Assembly (NCBI GenBank): GCA_023375785.1
Contig: SZWC01002425.1
Location: forward strand, 67,668 to 131,667
Direction of reading: 5' to 3'
DNA: 64,000 bases
From: Penium margaritaceum
Lineage: Eukaryota > Streptophyta > Zygnematophyceae > Desmidiales > Peniaceae
Positions 44,746 to 55,605 of this stretch are shown here, one piece after another (positions within the stretch are counted from its first letter, which is position 1; each line of letters starts with the position of its first letter). The notes under the pieces are model-generated. The model ran no database searches. It was not told the DNA's origin and was given only the letters and a program-made list of their open reading frames with translations. The position numbers and the translations under genes are program-made.

Positions 44746-45985
44746 AGTACAAAACAATGGCGCTAATATGATGCAGAGCAAAACAATTTATAGAACAACC
44801 AGCCTTGATCCAATCAGTCACAAGGAGCCGCAATCCTACAGATAGCTCCTACGGTAGTAGAAATATAAAATCAAGGTATGCTCATACCAACCGCAACACT
44901 GGACTCCACATAAGGTGCCAACGCATCGGGTGCAGGGAATGTATGACTTGGCATGTAATGGAGGATGATGAAACGAAAGAACAACCCCTGATGGAAGAGG
45001 AGAAAAAGAAAATTGATAAGGCCCGAGCAATTGGATTGGTGGGATGGACACCAGGTGAGGCTATGAACACCCAGAGAAGCTCTACCAACACAAGGAGCAC
45101 CAAGGTGCCTAGATGATGATCTAGGAAGCAGTTACAACACAGTCGTCGCAACCACATGCCAATCATGTGGTGGAAATCTTAGTAACCGTCTAGGAACTAA
45201 TGGAGCAACAAGCAACCATTATGACACTTACAGTCTCAAAAACCACGTTACCATCTTGTGTAGTGCTTCCTCGCATCTCGAATGTGCCTGCCAACCAAGT
45301 AGACGCACTTCTCCAATGGAGACACTCCTCCAACAGCTTATGGCCATCGTCTCCTTCTGTAAGTATCTTCAACTTCACCTTCAGACCGCAACGGAGCTCG
45401 ATCAGTGTTGACCTCTAGCCATCAAACATCAACATCCATCGATGGACATCAACCCATAGGTGGACTATGTCTAGCGGACATCAACGTGTGACTTTGCGGG
45501 AAACCCATCCAAAGAACACAAGCAAGAGTAAACCCTAGGAAGTCAAAAGCAGTAGATGAACTTTAAAACTTAAGCATGTACTTCATTTTGGTATAAATAC
45601 TTTATAGCCATTTTTTGCCATGTTCCATGACCTCTCTGCATCCATGGTGCGATGGTTTGACAGAGTATAGCTCACAGAACCCATCATGTCATCGTAAGAA
45701 AAGGTGAAGGATGTAGCACTATAAGACATAGTTGTGCTCCACTGCCATGCATGAATGAAAAAAAGCTACGTTTTGATAGTTGCCTTGCGCTTTGCACCCT
45801 TGCTAGATACCGTAGGAGCTATGCTTTTAGCAGCTTTTGATGTGGTTGGAGGTGTGCCTTTTCAAGCCCTAGATGCCGCTGTTAAGGTGTGCTTTCATCG
45901 TGGTGATGTGGTTAGATCCCCCATGACCTCGTTGCCTTCATCTATACAAACTACAATGGCAAGACCCTTCTCATACTCCTCCTCA
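44746..45985. other. No gene recognised
   Basis: Contains a 103-codon plus frame (44,805-45,116; lysine/glutamate-rich C-terminal part) that might continue the gag relic, and an AT-rich stretch with TATAAATA at about 45,592. Nothing specific. Confidence 0.4.
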
Positions 45986-45989
45986 CCCT

Positions 45990-47623
45990 CCTTGTCCACG
46001 TCCTACTCCTCCTTACCCTCATTATTCCCCTTTTCACCCGCAACACTATTTTCATTGATACCAGTAGCACCTCGCTCCTTCTCAACACCATCACTTACCT
46101 CATTCTTCCCCACCGCACCTTGCCTGCTGCTTTTTGCCGGCTTCTCTTGTTCTTGGACCCTTATCTGCCAAGCATGTGGCAGTCTACACATGTCTCTTAC
46201 GATACAAACTGATGCCATTGCCTCGACAACATCACCGTCAGCTCCTTCCACCACCTCTTCATCATTACCTTCCTCATCCTCATCGCTCTCCATCTCCTCC
46301 TCAGGATCACTGAGAAGTCCGTCCTCCTCCACAATTTCACCATCATCCTCACTAGCCTATGCTTTTGCTACTGACTATTCTTCTGCTATAACTACTTCCA
46401 CGAGGCATACTGTGGCTTTTCTTCCATGGTATCTACCTCGAGCTGGTTTCTCCTGGCAGTGTGGATTACCTTCTGCGTAGAAAATATACTTTCATGCTTA
46501 GAAGTAATAAGGCTGGGAAAGGACATTTAGTGTTAGATCCCGTAGCACATGTAGGTTGAATTTGAAATTGACATGCCATTCCACCGTAGACATCATGTCA
46601 CACCGCTCTTTGGCAACAATAGCTATTCCCTTTGCATAAAATTGAGGGATCACCATGGGGTCAAACATAACCATGTTGTGTGCTTTTTAAAAGGCACCAT
46701 TCTCCTTCATCACCTCGTCATGCTTTTCCTTCGGTACTAGTACCTCCACTACTAGCTACCAAGCCTGTAAGGTGTGTGAATCCCTTCACTGATCATTCCC
46801 AAAGTGCTCAAGATGTAGACGACAAGCGATAGAATACAGTGGACAAGAAATGTCCTTGGACCAACGGTGCTCTAACAAGCCAAGGAGAAAGTTAACATGA
46901 GCCACAACCAACCTTTTTCCCTTCCTACCTTTCTTCACTGACAATACCTCAGTTGCTCTGTACAGTGTAACAATCCCACATAAATATCCCCGGCTCCCCC
47001 AACTGGCTTGGTAGTAAGCCACAACACATGCTTCAATGGCTACAAAAAAATCTTTCAGCTATCGCACCTGCAACTAGAAGACTCTCCTTTGATGATACGT
47101 CTTACCCCACGTTTCCTAGACTGAAAGCTATAATATCTCTTAGTCCCAATCTTCTTCCATAACTCCATACCCACCAACGTCTCAAGCTCTTTCCTCAGCT
47201 CCTACAGCCTTTCAACCATGTCATGCACCGAGGCAAACTTGGTGTTCCATTTGTTCTTGAACACCTTGCCACCTGTCTTCTCCTTTAGCCAAGTTCGTGG
47301 CATTGCATTTTTTCAGGAAAATGCAACCACTTCCTCCTACCACCCGGTGGCACTTGCACCCCATGCACTTCCCCGAATGTCCTTGCTGATTAAATCAATG
47401 TTATGTGCACATGAGCCTTTGAAAAACAACCTTGGATACTTACCCCTGAGGTAAAAAATGTTTCTTTTTTCACAAATGTATTGTCATACATAAGTAATAC
47501 TACCTTATCCTCTCCCTCCATGCCAATTTCTGCTTCAATCATGTACGTGATATGATAAGCATCTCTAGTTAGTCTTCTTGTGTCTCGGAAGAAAAGATGA
47601 ACCGACCCCATGGCATTGACAAC
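45990..47623 (-). pseudogene. hAT H1 transposase, C-terminal part (DUF659-type)
   Basis: Minus-strand relic of a plant DUF659/hAT transposase. In order: VVNAMGSVHLFFRDTRRLTR … VVLLMYDNTF (DUF659, equivalent to the N-F-x-V … VVQVVTDNA motif) at 47,390-47,623; RTWLKEKTGGKVFKNKWNTK and FASVHDMVERL near 47,220-47,300; then about 46,580-46,640 HVNFKFNLHVLRDLTLNVLS-Q, the hAT dimerisation motif. It ends in a long acidic tail (46,003-46,332; EEEMESDEDEEGNDEEVVEG). Several stops. The Ser-rich 241-codon frame on the opposite strand is its shadow. The N-terminal half is at 62,373-63,130. Confidence 0.8.
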
Positions 47624-47631
47624 CATTGCAC
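47624..47631. repeat. Left 8-bp target site duplication of hAT H2
   Basis: CATTGCAC, repeated exactly at 62,365-62,372. Eight bases is the hallmark length for hAT insertions. Confidence 0.92.
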
Positions 47632-47745
47632 TAAGGCTGTAAGCCAAAACCCAGGACTCGCACGTCAGACTCGCGAATCCGAGTCTGTTTTGAGACTCGC
47701 GAGTCCGAGTTTGGGCCTCATACTCGACTCGGACTTGTGAGTCGG
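47632..47745. repeat. Left terminal and subterminal repeats of H2
   Basis: TAAGGCTGT followed by repeated GACTCG-type motifs (GACTCGCACGTCAGACTCG, GACTCGCGAGTCCGAGT). Such subterminal motifs are binding sites for hAT transposases in known elements. GC-rich sequence with C and G runs follows to about 48,300; no gene seen there. Confidence 0.8.
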
Positions 47746-48310
47746 AAGCGTCCGGGGGGGTTCGCCGCCAATAACCCTCCTGCCCGCCGCAGGCGTGCAG
47801 CGGGGCTGTCAGTTGTAGACCCCTCCCCCCCCGGAATCTTCGGCGCGGAAGCCCCGAAATGGACGTTCATTCGTCCATTCCGCCTCCTGCCCATCGAGAG
47901 CTCTCTGCCCGCACAAGACTTTCCCCGCCGCCAACCGCCGTCACCCTCCCGAACCTTCCATTCCACCCTCCGCACGTCGACAGCTCTCTGCCCGCTGTAG
48001 GCCTCTCCCCGCTGCGAACTGCCGTCGCACCCTAGCAGTCTGTTTCGCCAGCCACATCGGCTCGCACCGTCGTGAGCGCTAAGCACATCAGCTGCTACAT
48101 CTTGCGGGTGATGTGCCACACCCCCCCCCCTCTCCTTTTCCAAGCGACGCCTTGTGAATGCTCTAGCGGGGAGGGGCCATTGTGGTCCCTCACCGCTACC
48201 ACTTCATTTTGCCACAATTCGTGCGGCATGTCGCCCTGGGAGGTCTAAGAGACTACTCTACTCATCTGACCGCAACCCATCCACCAGTCATGTTGTAGTG
48301 TGTTGAGGCT

Positions 48311-48389
48311 ATGGCGCAGCAGAAGGAGACGCCAGCAGCGTCAGCGTCATGCAAGAAGCAGGGGCAGCAATCAGCATCCACAATAGGCG
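48311..48389 (+). CDS. hAT H2 transposase exon 1 (predicted)
   Basis: ATG at 48,311 opens MAQQKETPAASASCKKQGQQ followed by SASTIG, and ends at a GGCG|GTAAGAG donor. One leftover G plus the two bases GG after the acceptor AG at 50,330-50,331 make a Gly codon and join the frame of exon 2 exactly, which supports the model. No Cys pair of a BED finger is seen. Confidence 0.6.
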
Positions 48390-48571
48390 GTAAGAGTGGC
48401 CTTCAAAAGTGTAGGCCTTCCGTCATATGGGGGTTGTTGGAGATCCGCGTGATCTGCGGAGAGCCGTGAGCATGGTGTACGCTGTGCCCCCAAATCTGCC
48501 TTTGTCTTAAAGGTGCATATGGCATGGAACAGATGCATGGAAGGTACCACACACATAGCACGACACAAGGC

Positions 48572-48859
48572 AGACGCACGGCACAGTGCAGCAGATGCAC
48601 GATATAGAGACGCACGGCACAATACAGCAGGTGCACAACACAGAGACGCACGGCATAGTGCAATAGATGCACGGTAGAGAGACACATGGCACAGTGCAAC
48701 AGATGCACAGCACAGAGACGCACGGCATAGTGCAGCAGATGCATGGCACAGAGATGCGCGGCACAGTGCAGCAGATGCATGGCATAGAGACGCACGGTAC
48801 ATTACAACAGATGTACTACACAGAGACGCATGGTATAGCGCAACAGACGCATGGAATAG
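48572..48859. repeat. 36-bp minisatellite in H2 intron 1
   Basis: Eight units of about AGACGCACGGCACAGTGCAG + CAGATGCACGGCACAG, starting at 48,572, 48,608, 48,644, 48,680, 48,716, 48,752, 48,788 and 48,824. The unit is a multiple of three, so both strands show long Cys/His-rich frames that are not genes. Confidence 0.9.
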
Positions 48860-48929
48860 CAAATGCATCGCATAGGGTAGCAGACGCATAGCACAGCAAA
48901 TGCATCGCACTAGGTCACGGTTGTGTGCA

Positions 48930-50320
48930 AGTCCCCCCTCCCCCTCCCCCCTTGGGGCATATTTTTGCATTATTATGCAAAACAGCTGTGCTTTACACCA
49001 AACTGTTGTGCATAACATTCCTCACATGGGTTTGCATAACTATGCATGACTGTGCCTTGCTTTAATGCAGTTTTGTGGAAGCCCCCTCCCCCCGGCATGT
49101 TTTTGAATTATTATGCAAGACAATGCTCTGCTTTACACCATACTGTTGTGCATTGCATTCCATGCATGGGTTTGCATAATAATGCATGACTGTGCCTTGC
49201 TTTAATGCAGTTTTGTGCAAGCCCCCCCCCCCGGGCAGATTTTTGCATTGTTGTGTAAAAGAGTGCTCTTCTTTGCACCAAACTGTTGTGCATAACATTC
49301 CTTGCATGGATTTTCATGACAATGCATGATTGTGCCTTCCTTTAGTGCAGTTTTGTGCTACCCCCCCCCCTCGAGGCAGATTTTTGCATTGTTGTGCAAA
49401 ACAGTGCTCTTCTTTGCACCAAACTGTTGTCCATAGCATTCCTTGCATTGATTTGCATAACAATGCATGATTGTACCTTGTTTTAGTGTGGTTTTCTGCA
49501 AGCCTCCCCTCCCCCTCCCCTCCGCGGTAGATATTTGCATTGTTGTGCAAAACAATGCTCTTCTTTGCACCAAACTGTTGTGCATAACATTCCTTACATG
49601 GGTTTGCATAATAATGCATGACTATGCCTTGCTTTAGTATAGATTTGTACAAGCTCCTCCTCCCCCCCCCCCCGGGGCAGATTTTTGCATTGTTGTGCAA
49701 AAGAGTGCTCTTCTTTGCACCAAACTGTTGTGCATAACATTCCTTACATGGGTTTGCATAATAATGCATGACTATGCCTTGCTTTAGTATAGATTTGTAC
49801 AAGCTCCTCCTCCCCCCCCCCCCGGGGCAGATTTTTGCATTGTTGTGCAAAAGAGTGCTCTTCTTTGCACCAAACTGTTGTGCATAACATTCCTTGTATG
49901 GGTTTCCATAACAATGCATGACTATGTCTTGCTTTAGTGCAGTTTTGTACAAGCCCTCCCTCTCCACCCGGGGTATGTTTTTGCATTGTTGTGCAAAAGA
50001 GTACTCTTCTTTGTACCAAACAGTTGTGCATAACATTCCTTGCATGGGTTTGTATAACAATGCATGACTGCGCCTTGCTTTTGTGTAGTTTTCTGCAAGC
50101 CCCCCTCCCCCTGGGGCAGATTTTTGCATTATGCAAAACAGTGCTTTTCTTTGCATCAAATTGTTGCGCATTGCATTCCTTGAATGGGTTTGTATAACAA
50201 TGCATGACTGTGCCTTGCTTTTGTGCTGTTGTTTTATGCAAAAAAATGCTCTGCTTTCATGCATTCCTTGCATGGATTTGTATAGCAGTATATGACTGTG
50301 CCTTGATTTTGCATTGCATT
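48930..50320. repeat. 140-151 bp tandem repeats in H2 intron 1
   Basis: About nine to ten copies of a unit with GCAGATTTTTGCATTGTTGTG, GCACCAAACTGTTGTGCATA, ATAATGCATGACTGTGCC and a polypyrimidine run such as CCCTCCCCCCCCC. Two neighbours (from about 49,681 and 49,832) are almost identical over 151 bases. The minus-strand 336-codon frame here is a product of the repeat. Confidence 0.9.
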
Positions 50321-50331
50321 GCATTGCTCAG

Positions 50332-51305
50332 GGTCTTATGCGATGAAGCAAGGCCAGACGACAACAATGTGGAAGCATGTGCGCAAGGCGCACAATGAAA
50401 GATGGAAAGACCTGAAGGCCGTGGAGGCGCAGCAAAACCTTGCGAACGCCACCAGCCATGTATTGGAGACTACCGGCGTGGTCGATGGGACGAACGCTGC
50501 TATGGCACGCGGGGTGGCAGGAGTCGGTGTCGCATTCAACAAGACATTTTTCCCGAGTTGTATCTGGAAGCACGTTGTTGACAAGCAAGAGTCTTTCCTT
50601 AGTGTGGAATCGGGATGGCTGCGTGTTGGTTTTTTCCACTACAATCTCTTTGTCATTCTCCCCTGTCGCATCACCGTCATGCGCCTCATCAAGAATGGTG
50701 CTCCTACATTTTGGAAGTGTCTAGCAAAGATGTTTGAAGAGGTGCAGTCTGGGGTCTCTTTCACGTGTCATGGGTGGCAGTCGGGTGCTAACCACAAGAA
50801 CCTGGGCATCACGGCACATTGGATTGTAGCATGGAAGTTGCAGAGTGTGGCACTTGGCTTCCTATTATGCACTGATGACGCTATTGTATCCAATGTGTTT
50901 GACTTGTTTGCTGCTGTGCTGAAGGAATGGGGGCTATGGGACAAGATGTACAGCCTCACCACCGACAACAACACGGTCAACGATAGTCCCGTGGACAACG
51001 TTCTTGTGGAACAAAACAATGTCTTCAAGAAGAAGGCCACATCCGCTGCATGGGAAACGTCCTCAACCTTGCGGTGAAAGATCTCATCGCGGTGGACAGA
51101 GTAGAAGAGCACCTCCATACCACGCGCCACATTGTCAACTTCGTCACACGCTCAACGAAGCGTGAGATGTCGCTGCTGACCGCGTGCAACGCTCGTGATG
51201 TATAATACCCGTCCCTCTATGTCGACACACCAACCCAGTAGAACTCGACCCTTGACATGTGTGAGCGTGTTGTGTGCATCAAGGATATCCTTGATGAGTG
51301 GCAAC
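50332..51305 (+). pseudogene. hAT H2 transposase exon 2, 5' part
   Basis: Starts after a polypyrimidine/AG acceptor. TTTMWKHVRKAHNERW at the start resembles the L-x2-H-x4-H half of a BED zinc finger. Then FPSCIWKHVVDK, VSFTCHGWQSGANHKNLGIT, AHWIVAWKLQSVALGFLL, LKEWGLWDKMYSLTTDNN: the catalytic-core region of RICESLEEPER/ZBED-type hAT proteins. A frameshift at about 51,035 is followed by RCMGNVLNLAVKDLIAVD and TQ-stop-NSTLDMCERVV, where the conserved Trp of TRWNST is a TAG. Copia E interrupts the exon after ILDEWQ. Confidence 0.85.
51301..51305. repeat. Left target site duplication of copia E
   Basis: GCAAC, repeated exactly at 56,295-56,299 after the 3' LTR. Confidence 0.93.
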
Positions 51306-51994
51306 TGTTATTCTTCTATGCCCCATGGCCACTGCTATGGGTTGACGGACAGGTTGGGCATGCACTGCTCCCTTGGAGTAAGTCCCCCAAACCTTGTTCG
51401 TGGTGCAAGTCCAAGCGAGACACCAGAAGTGTAGCGCAACGGATAGCATGTTCGACTTAGGGACAACGAGTCCTGCGATCGAGCCTTGATGTGCGCAGGA
51501 GGTTTTTTGACCTTCTAGCACACGGGAAGTTTCTTAGACATTTCTCCATGCATGAGGAGAGTGCGCCACTTGGCGGTCAGTGGATGCGCCAATTGGCGGA
51601 CTGGTGAGGTGGTTTGGAGTGACCACCCCAAAAGTGTCCCTGCCCACACACCTTAGAAGCCAGGCCTAGGACTATATGTACCAGGCTCATTCCTCATTCT
51701 AATTACATAATCTGGCCTTAGATGCTCCTCACAGAGTTGTCCAACTAAGGAACAGTATATAGAAGACACTGGTTGGTCTAAGCCCCAGGAGTTAGTCTTT
51801 GACTAGCACCTCGCGCGAAAGTGACCAAGTGTTAAGTGGACACAGTTGCTAGCAAGTGATTGCCTAGGAACTGCTCAGTGTGGAACCGTGATCCTGAGGG
51901 TGATATCTTCTCCTAGCTGAAATGCTTGGAGCGGACGGCAGGTGCTATTGTGTCGGCCCTGTTTTCTAGTCCGTTTGCCTCAGGCCGATTGACA
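51306..51994 (+). repeat. 5' LTR of copia E
   Basis: 689 bp, TGTTATTCTTC…GGCCGATTGACA. tRNA-like block at 51,425-51,490: TAGCGCAACGGATAGC (A-box) and GCGATCGAGCC (B-box-like) 43 bases apart, resembling a tRNA-Arg. A TATA-like ACTATATGTACC lies near 51,671. Confidence 0.93.
51425..51490 (+). other. tRNA-like module in the 5' LTR of copia E
   Basis: GTGTAGCGCAACGGATAGCA at the D-arm position, GACTTAGG at the anticodon-arm position and GCGATCGAGCC at the T-arm position. The T-stem does not pair well, so it is a relic or regulatory derivative of a tRNA. The same block lies in the 3' LTR at 55,725-55,790 and, diverged, in both LTRs of copia A. Confidence 0.6.
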
Positions 51995-51996
51995 AA

Positions 51997-52011
51997 GGGT
52001 TATGGGCCCAC
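51997..52011 (+). promoter_or_regulatory. Primer-binding site of copia E (half-tRNA type)
   Basis: GGGTTATGGGCCCAC, fifteen bases complementary to the anticodon arm of plant initiator tRNA-Met (GUGGGCCCAUAACCC), two bases inside the LTR. Confidence 0.87.
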
Positions 52012-52386
52012 ACTAACCAGTTGTAAGGCACGCTTCGCTCAACTCTGGTACGCTCTCTCCAGGTGCACACGCCGGCTCCATCAACTTCATCAGCTCCATC
52101 AGCTTCATCAACTCCAACGGCTTGGTCTGCACTTAGCACACAGGGACTAAGGACAAGCTCTGCCCTTGGAGGCACGACCCTTGTGTCCCAACCAGGACAA
52201 GCTCTGCCCTTGGTGGCAAGACCCTGGGTGTGTTGGTGTAGATACATTCTCTGTCTGCAGGTGAACATCGGCTGGAGGGGTAAGCAACGGATCTGCATCC
52301 TAAAACCGGTAGCAGACATCAGCTAACATCAGCCTACATCGGCCTCAACGCAGCAGAGACGTGGGAAGCAGACAAGGGCAACAAAA

Positions 52387-52484
52387 ATGGTTGACCCATC
52401 GGGAGGAGTGGGGGCTGCCGCAAGGCAGTCCTCAAGCTCAACAGTGGCTACCACAGGGCAGACCACTGGAGCAAATGTGAGTGC
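52387..52484 (+). CDS. Copia E gag, N-terminal fragment
   Basis: ATG at 52,387 opens MVDPSGGVGAAARQSSSSTV, then ATTGQTTGANVSA, comparable to the gag start of copia A (MARPLGAVGAS). It stops at an N at 52,485; nearly all of gag and the protease active site are absent from the assembly. Confidence 0.75.
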
Positions 52485-52485
52485 N

Positions 52486-53623
52486 TAATGGTGCAGAGAA
52501 GGATCTACGGCTACGTGACGTGGTCTACATGCCCTCCTTTGCGGCAAACCTTCTGTCCGTGTCAAAAATAACGGACAACGACATGACGGTGGTGTTCACG
52601 CAGAAGAAGGCGGTCATCGCCAGGAACGAAGACATCAAGGTCCTCTACGCCAACAAAGATCTCGTGGCACAGGTTCCACGGGTTGACGGACTCTACGTAC
52701 TGCAGACAACGGCAGCAAAGAGCTCGGAAAAGGAGGGCCATGCGGGTGCAGCGGAGGCAGTGGTCTCGACACCCACGGAGGAGAGCACACCAATGAAAAC
52801 TGAAAAAGCATCCTCTGCCGCAAAAGACGAAGACGCTGATCTGTGGCATAGACGCTTTGGGCATGTGGCAAACAGCACACTCCAAGTCATCCAGCAACAA
52901 CAGCTGGTCCGTGGCATGGATGGTTGCAAGAAGGATGCGGTTGGATGTGGCAGCCTGTGTGAACCTTGCCTCCAAGGCAAGACCAAGCGAACGCGCTTTG
53001 AGCGCAATGGTCGCCGCGCTGAATCAACCCTTCACCTCATTCACACCGACGTGTGCGGACCCTTTCGCACGGCGTCAAATGGTGGTAGTAAGTATTTTCT
53101 GACCTTCATAGATGACCACAGCCGCAAGGTGTGGATCTTCTTCCTCAAAACAAAGGGAGAGGTCAGAGAAAAGTTGCAGGAGTTTGTCGCCATGGTGGAG
53201 TGGCAGACCGGAAAGAAAGTCAAAGCGATGCGAAGCGACAACGGTGGAGAGTACGAGGCATGCAAGGGCTGGTTGAGGCAACATGGGATCAGCCACCAGC
53301 CCACAACGCCTTACACGCCGCAGAGCAATGGTGTTGCCGAACGGATGAATCAGACCATCCTCGGCATGGTGCGTAGCATGCTCTTTGATGCAAAGCTTCC
53401 ACCGCGGTTCTGGGCGGAAGCGGCAAGAACGGCATGCTATCTCGTCAACCTGACTCCTGCGGCTGCTCTGGGCAGGCGCGGAAAGAAGAAGGGAAAGCAA
53501 CAGATGACACCACAAGAAGTTTGGTCAGGGAAGAAGCCGGACGCATCACACCTGAAGGTATTCGGCTGCACCGCATGGGCAAAGGTCCAGGCGGGTGAGG
53601 GTGCCGGCAAGCTGGATTCAAGA
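52486..53623 (+). CDS. Copia E post-protease and integrase, first assembled copy
   Basis: After the N the frame reads NGAEKDLRLRDVVYMPSFAA (just downstream of the protease site), then the gag-pre-integrase zinc domain with DLWHRRFGHVANSTLQVI and CGSLCEPCLQ (HHCC). Integrase catalytic Asp sites are in IHTDVCGPFRT and AMRSDNGGEYEA, with Glu in SNGVAERMNQTI, all three residues intact. It ends at the N at 53,624 within the GKLDSRA… region. The frame has no stop over more than 370 codons. Confidence 0.88.
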
Positions 53624-53624
53624 N

Positions 53625-55011
53625 CACGGCGTCAAATGGTGGTAGCAAGTATTTTCTGACCTTCATAGATGACCACAGCCGCAAGGTGTGGATCTTCTTC
53701 CTCAAAGCAAAGGGAGAGGTCAGAGAAAAGTTGCAGGAGTTTGTCGCCATGGTGGAGCGGCAGACCGGAAAGAAAGTCAAAGCGATGCGAAGCGACAACG
53801 GTGGAGAGTACGAGGCATGCAAGGGCTGGTTGAGGCAACATGGGATCAGCCACCAGCCCACAACGCCTTACACGCCGCAGAGCAATGGTGTTGCCGAACG
53901 GATGAATCAGACCATCCTCGGCATGGTGCGTAGCATGCTCTTTGATGCAAAGCTTCCACCGCGGTTCTGGGCGGAAGCGGCAAGAACGGCATGCTATCTC
54001 GTCAACCTGACTCCTGCGGCTGCTCTGGGCAGGCGCGGAAAGAAGAAGGGAAAGCAACAGATGACACCACAAGACGTTTGGTCAGGGAAGAAGCCAGACG
54101 CATCACACTTGAAGGTATTCGGCTGCACCGCATGGGCAAAGGTCCAGGCGAGTGAGGGTGCCGGCAAGCTGGATTCAAGAGCACGAAAATGCGTTATGGT
54201 GGGCTATGAGACGGCCCACAAGACATATCACTTGTGGGACCTGGCAGGAAGAAGACTCATCACCAGCCGGGATGTAACCTTTGACGAGAGGAAGACAGGC
54301 AAGGAAGAGATGCTTGATCCCACGGAAGCTCCAAAACAAGGAGAGTGGTTGGTGCTGCTAGAGTCAGGAGATCAAGCTCCTGAAAACTGGCAAGTGGTGC
54401 CAGTGCGGCAGGCCGTGAAGAAGAGTGGTGTGCCAGGGGGAGCGGCTGCACAGGCTGACGCAGCGGCGAGCTCCGACACAGAGTCAGAGACGTCCGAGGC
54501 CTCTGAGACCAGCTCGGAGGCCAGTGGCTCTTCAAAAGAGGAAAATTCAACTCCAGGGCAGCCAACACCACAGGAGCAACAGCATGGCAAACATCCACCA
54601 GCAATGCAACGTCGCAGCACACGACAAAGAAAACAAACTCCAAAGTACGACGCTGACACTGGAAGCTGGACTGGACTGAGCTGGTCCTGTTTGGCTCAGG
54701 GAGAGCCGCTCACTGTGGCTGAAGCGCTGGCAAGGCCCGATGCGGCCAAGTGGAAGGAGGCGGTGGACAGCGAGCTCGCGTCCATCGAAGAAAATGGCAC
54801 ATGGGTGCTGGTGGACAGACCCGCTAACGCTCACGTGGTGGGCTCAAAGTGGGTGCTCAGGTTGAAGCGGAAGCAAGATGATAGCATCGACAAGTACAAG
54901 GCAAGGGTCGTGGCGAAAGGGTTCTCACAGCGCGCAGGTTCTGAGTACGATGAGACCTTCGCACCGGTCGTCACGTTTGCCTCCATCAGGTCCCTGCTTG
55001 CTGTNAGAAGG
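53625..55011 (+). CDS. Copia E integrase (second copy) to RT start
   Basis: Restarts at TASNGGSKYFLTF, repeating about 555 bases of the previous segment (53,069-53,623) with few differences, then runs on: CVMVGYETAHKTYHLWDL, an acidic Ser/Glu linker (about 54,470-54,545), and the RVT_2 start with DAAKWKEAVDSELASIEEN, WVLRLKRKQDDSIDKYKARV, VAKGFSQRAGSEYDETFAPV and VTFASIRSLL. It breaks at the N near 55,012 before the polymerase active site. Confidence 0.88.
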
Positions 55012-55012
55012 A

Positions 55013-55507
55013 TCAGACTTGCTGCGGCTGACATGCTACACCGACGCGGACTGGGGAGGACGGATTGATGACAGGAAGTCCACCTCAGGGTTTGTTTGTC
55101 TTCTCAACGGTGGTGCGGTCTCATGGGCAAGCAGGAAGCAGGACTGCGTCTCGCTTTCTACTGCTGAGGCGGAGTACATTGCACTCTCCGAAGTTTGCAA
55201 GGAAACACAGTGGCTTCGCAGTTTGCTTGATGAGATCAAGGCACCACAAGAGGAGGCAACGGTCATCCGCATCGACAACCAAAGTGCCATGGCTATGGCA
55301 GAGGACGACATGATCTCCCGGCGTACAAAGCACATCGATATTCGGTACCACTACTCACGTGACCTTATCGCCAAGGGTGTCGTGGAACTGGAGCACGTCG
55401 CAACCAAGAAAATGCTTGCGGACTTCTTGACAAAGCCGCTAGACAGCGACTTGCATGTTGCAGGTGCTCGAGGAGTCGGCATGGTGGATGCAAGAGATGA
55501 GAACTAA
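55013..55507 (+). CDS. Copia E RNase H, C-terminus of Pol
   Basis: Open to a TAA after 55,507. CYTDADWGGRIDDRKSTSGF (catalytic Asp), VSWASRKQDCVSLSTAEAEY (catalytic Glu), VIRIDNQSAMAMAEDDMISR (third Asp), HIDIRYHYSRDLIAKGVVEL and KMLADFLTKPLDSDLHVAG. All expected residues are present. The RT palm with YVDD is missing between this and the preceding segment. Confidence 0.92.
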   Translation, partial: SDLLRLTCYTDADWGGRIDDRKSTSGFVCLLNGGAVSWASRKQDCVSLSTAEAEYIALSEVCKETQWLRSLLDEIKAPQEEATVIRIDNQSAMAMAEDDMISRRTKHIDIRYHYSRDLIAKGVVELEHVATKKMLADFLTKPLDSDLHVAGARGVGMVDARDEN

Positions 55508-55605
55508 AGACCAAGAAAACTGACATGCACAAACACAACCTAGAGCTACAGGTTCATGCCGAAGAAAACTACCACAGCAGGTGGCCTACGGTGCAAGGGA
55601 GAGAT

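Noticed and set aside
44805-45418. Protease or RT of the gypsy gag relic
   Set aside because: No D-T/S-G or YxDD motif seen in any frame; only a lysine/glutamate-rich stretch.
45755-46480. 241-codon Ser-rich plus-strand frame
   Set aside because: It is antisense to the acidic tail and dimerisation end of the H1 transposase on the minus strand; poly-Ser is the shadow of poly-Glu/Asp codons.
48930-50320. CRISPR-like array of regular repeats
   Set aside because: Repeats are contiguous, 140-151 bp, diverge gradually and have no spacer structure; the sequence is eukaryotic intron DNA.
48371-50324. 215- and 336-codon minus-strand frames, Cys- and His-rich
   Set aside because: They lie on the 36-bp and 140-151 bp tandem repeats of hAT H2 intron 1 and repeat with the same period.
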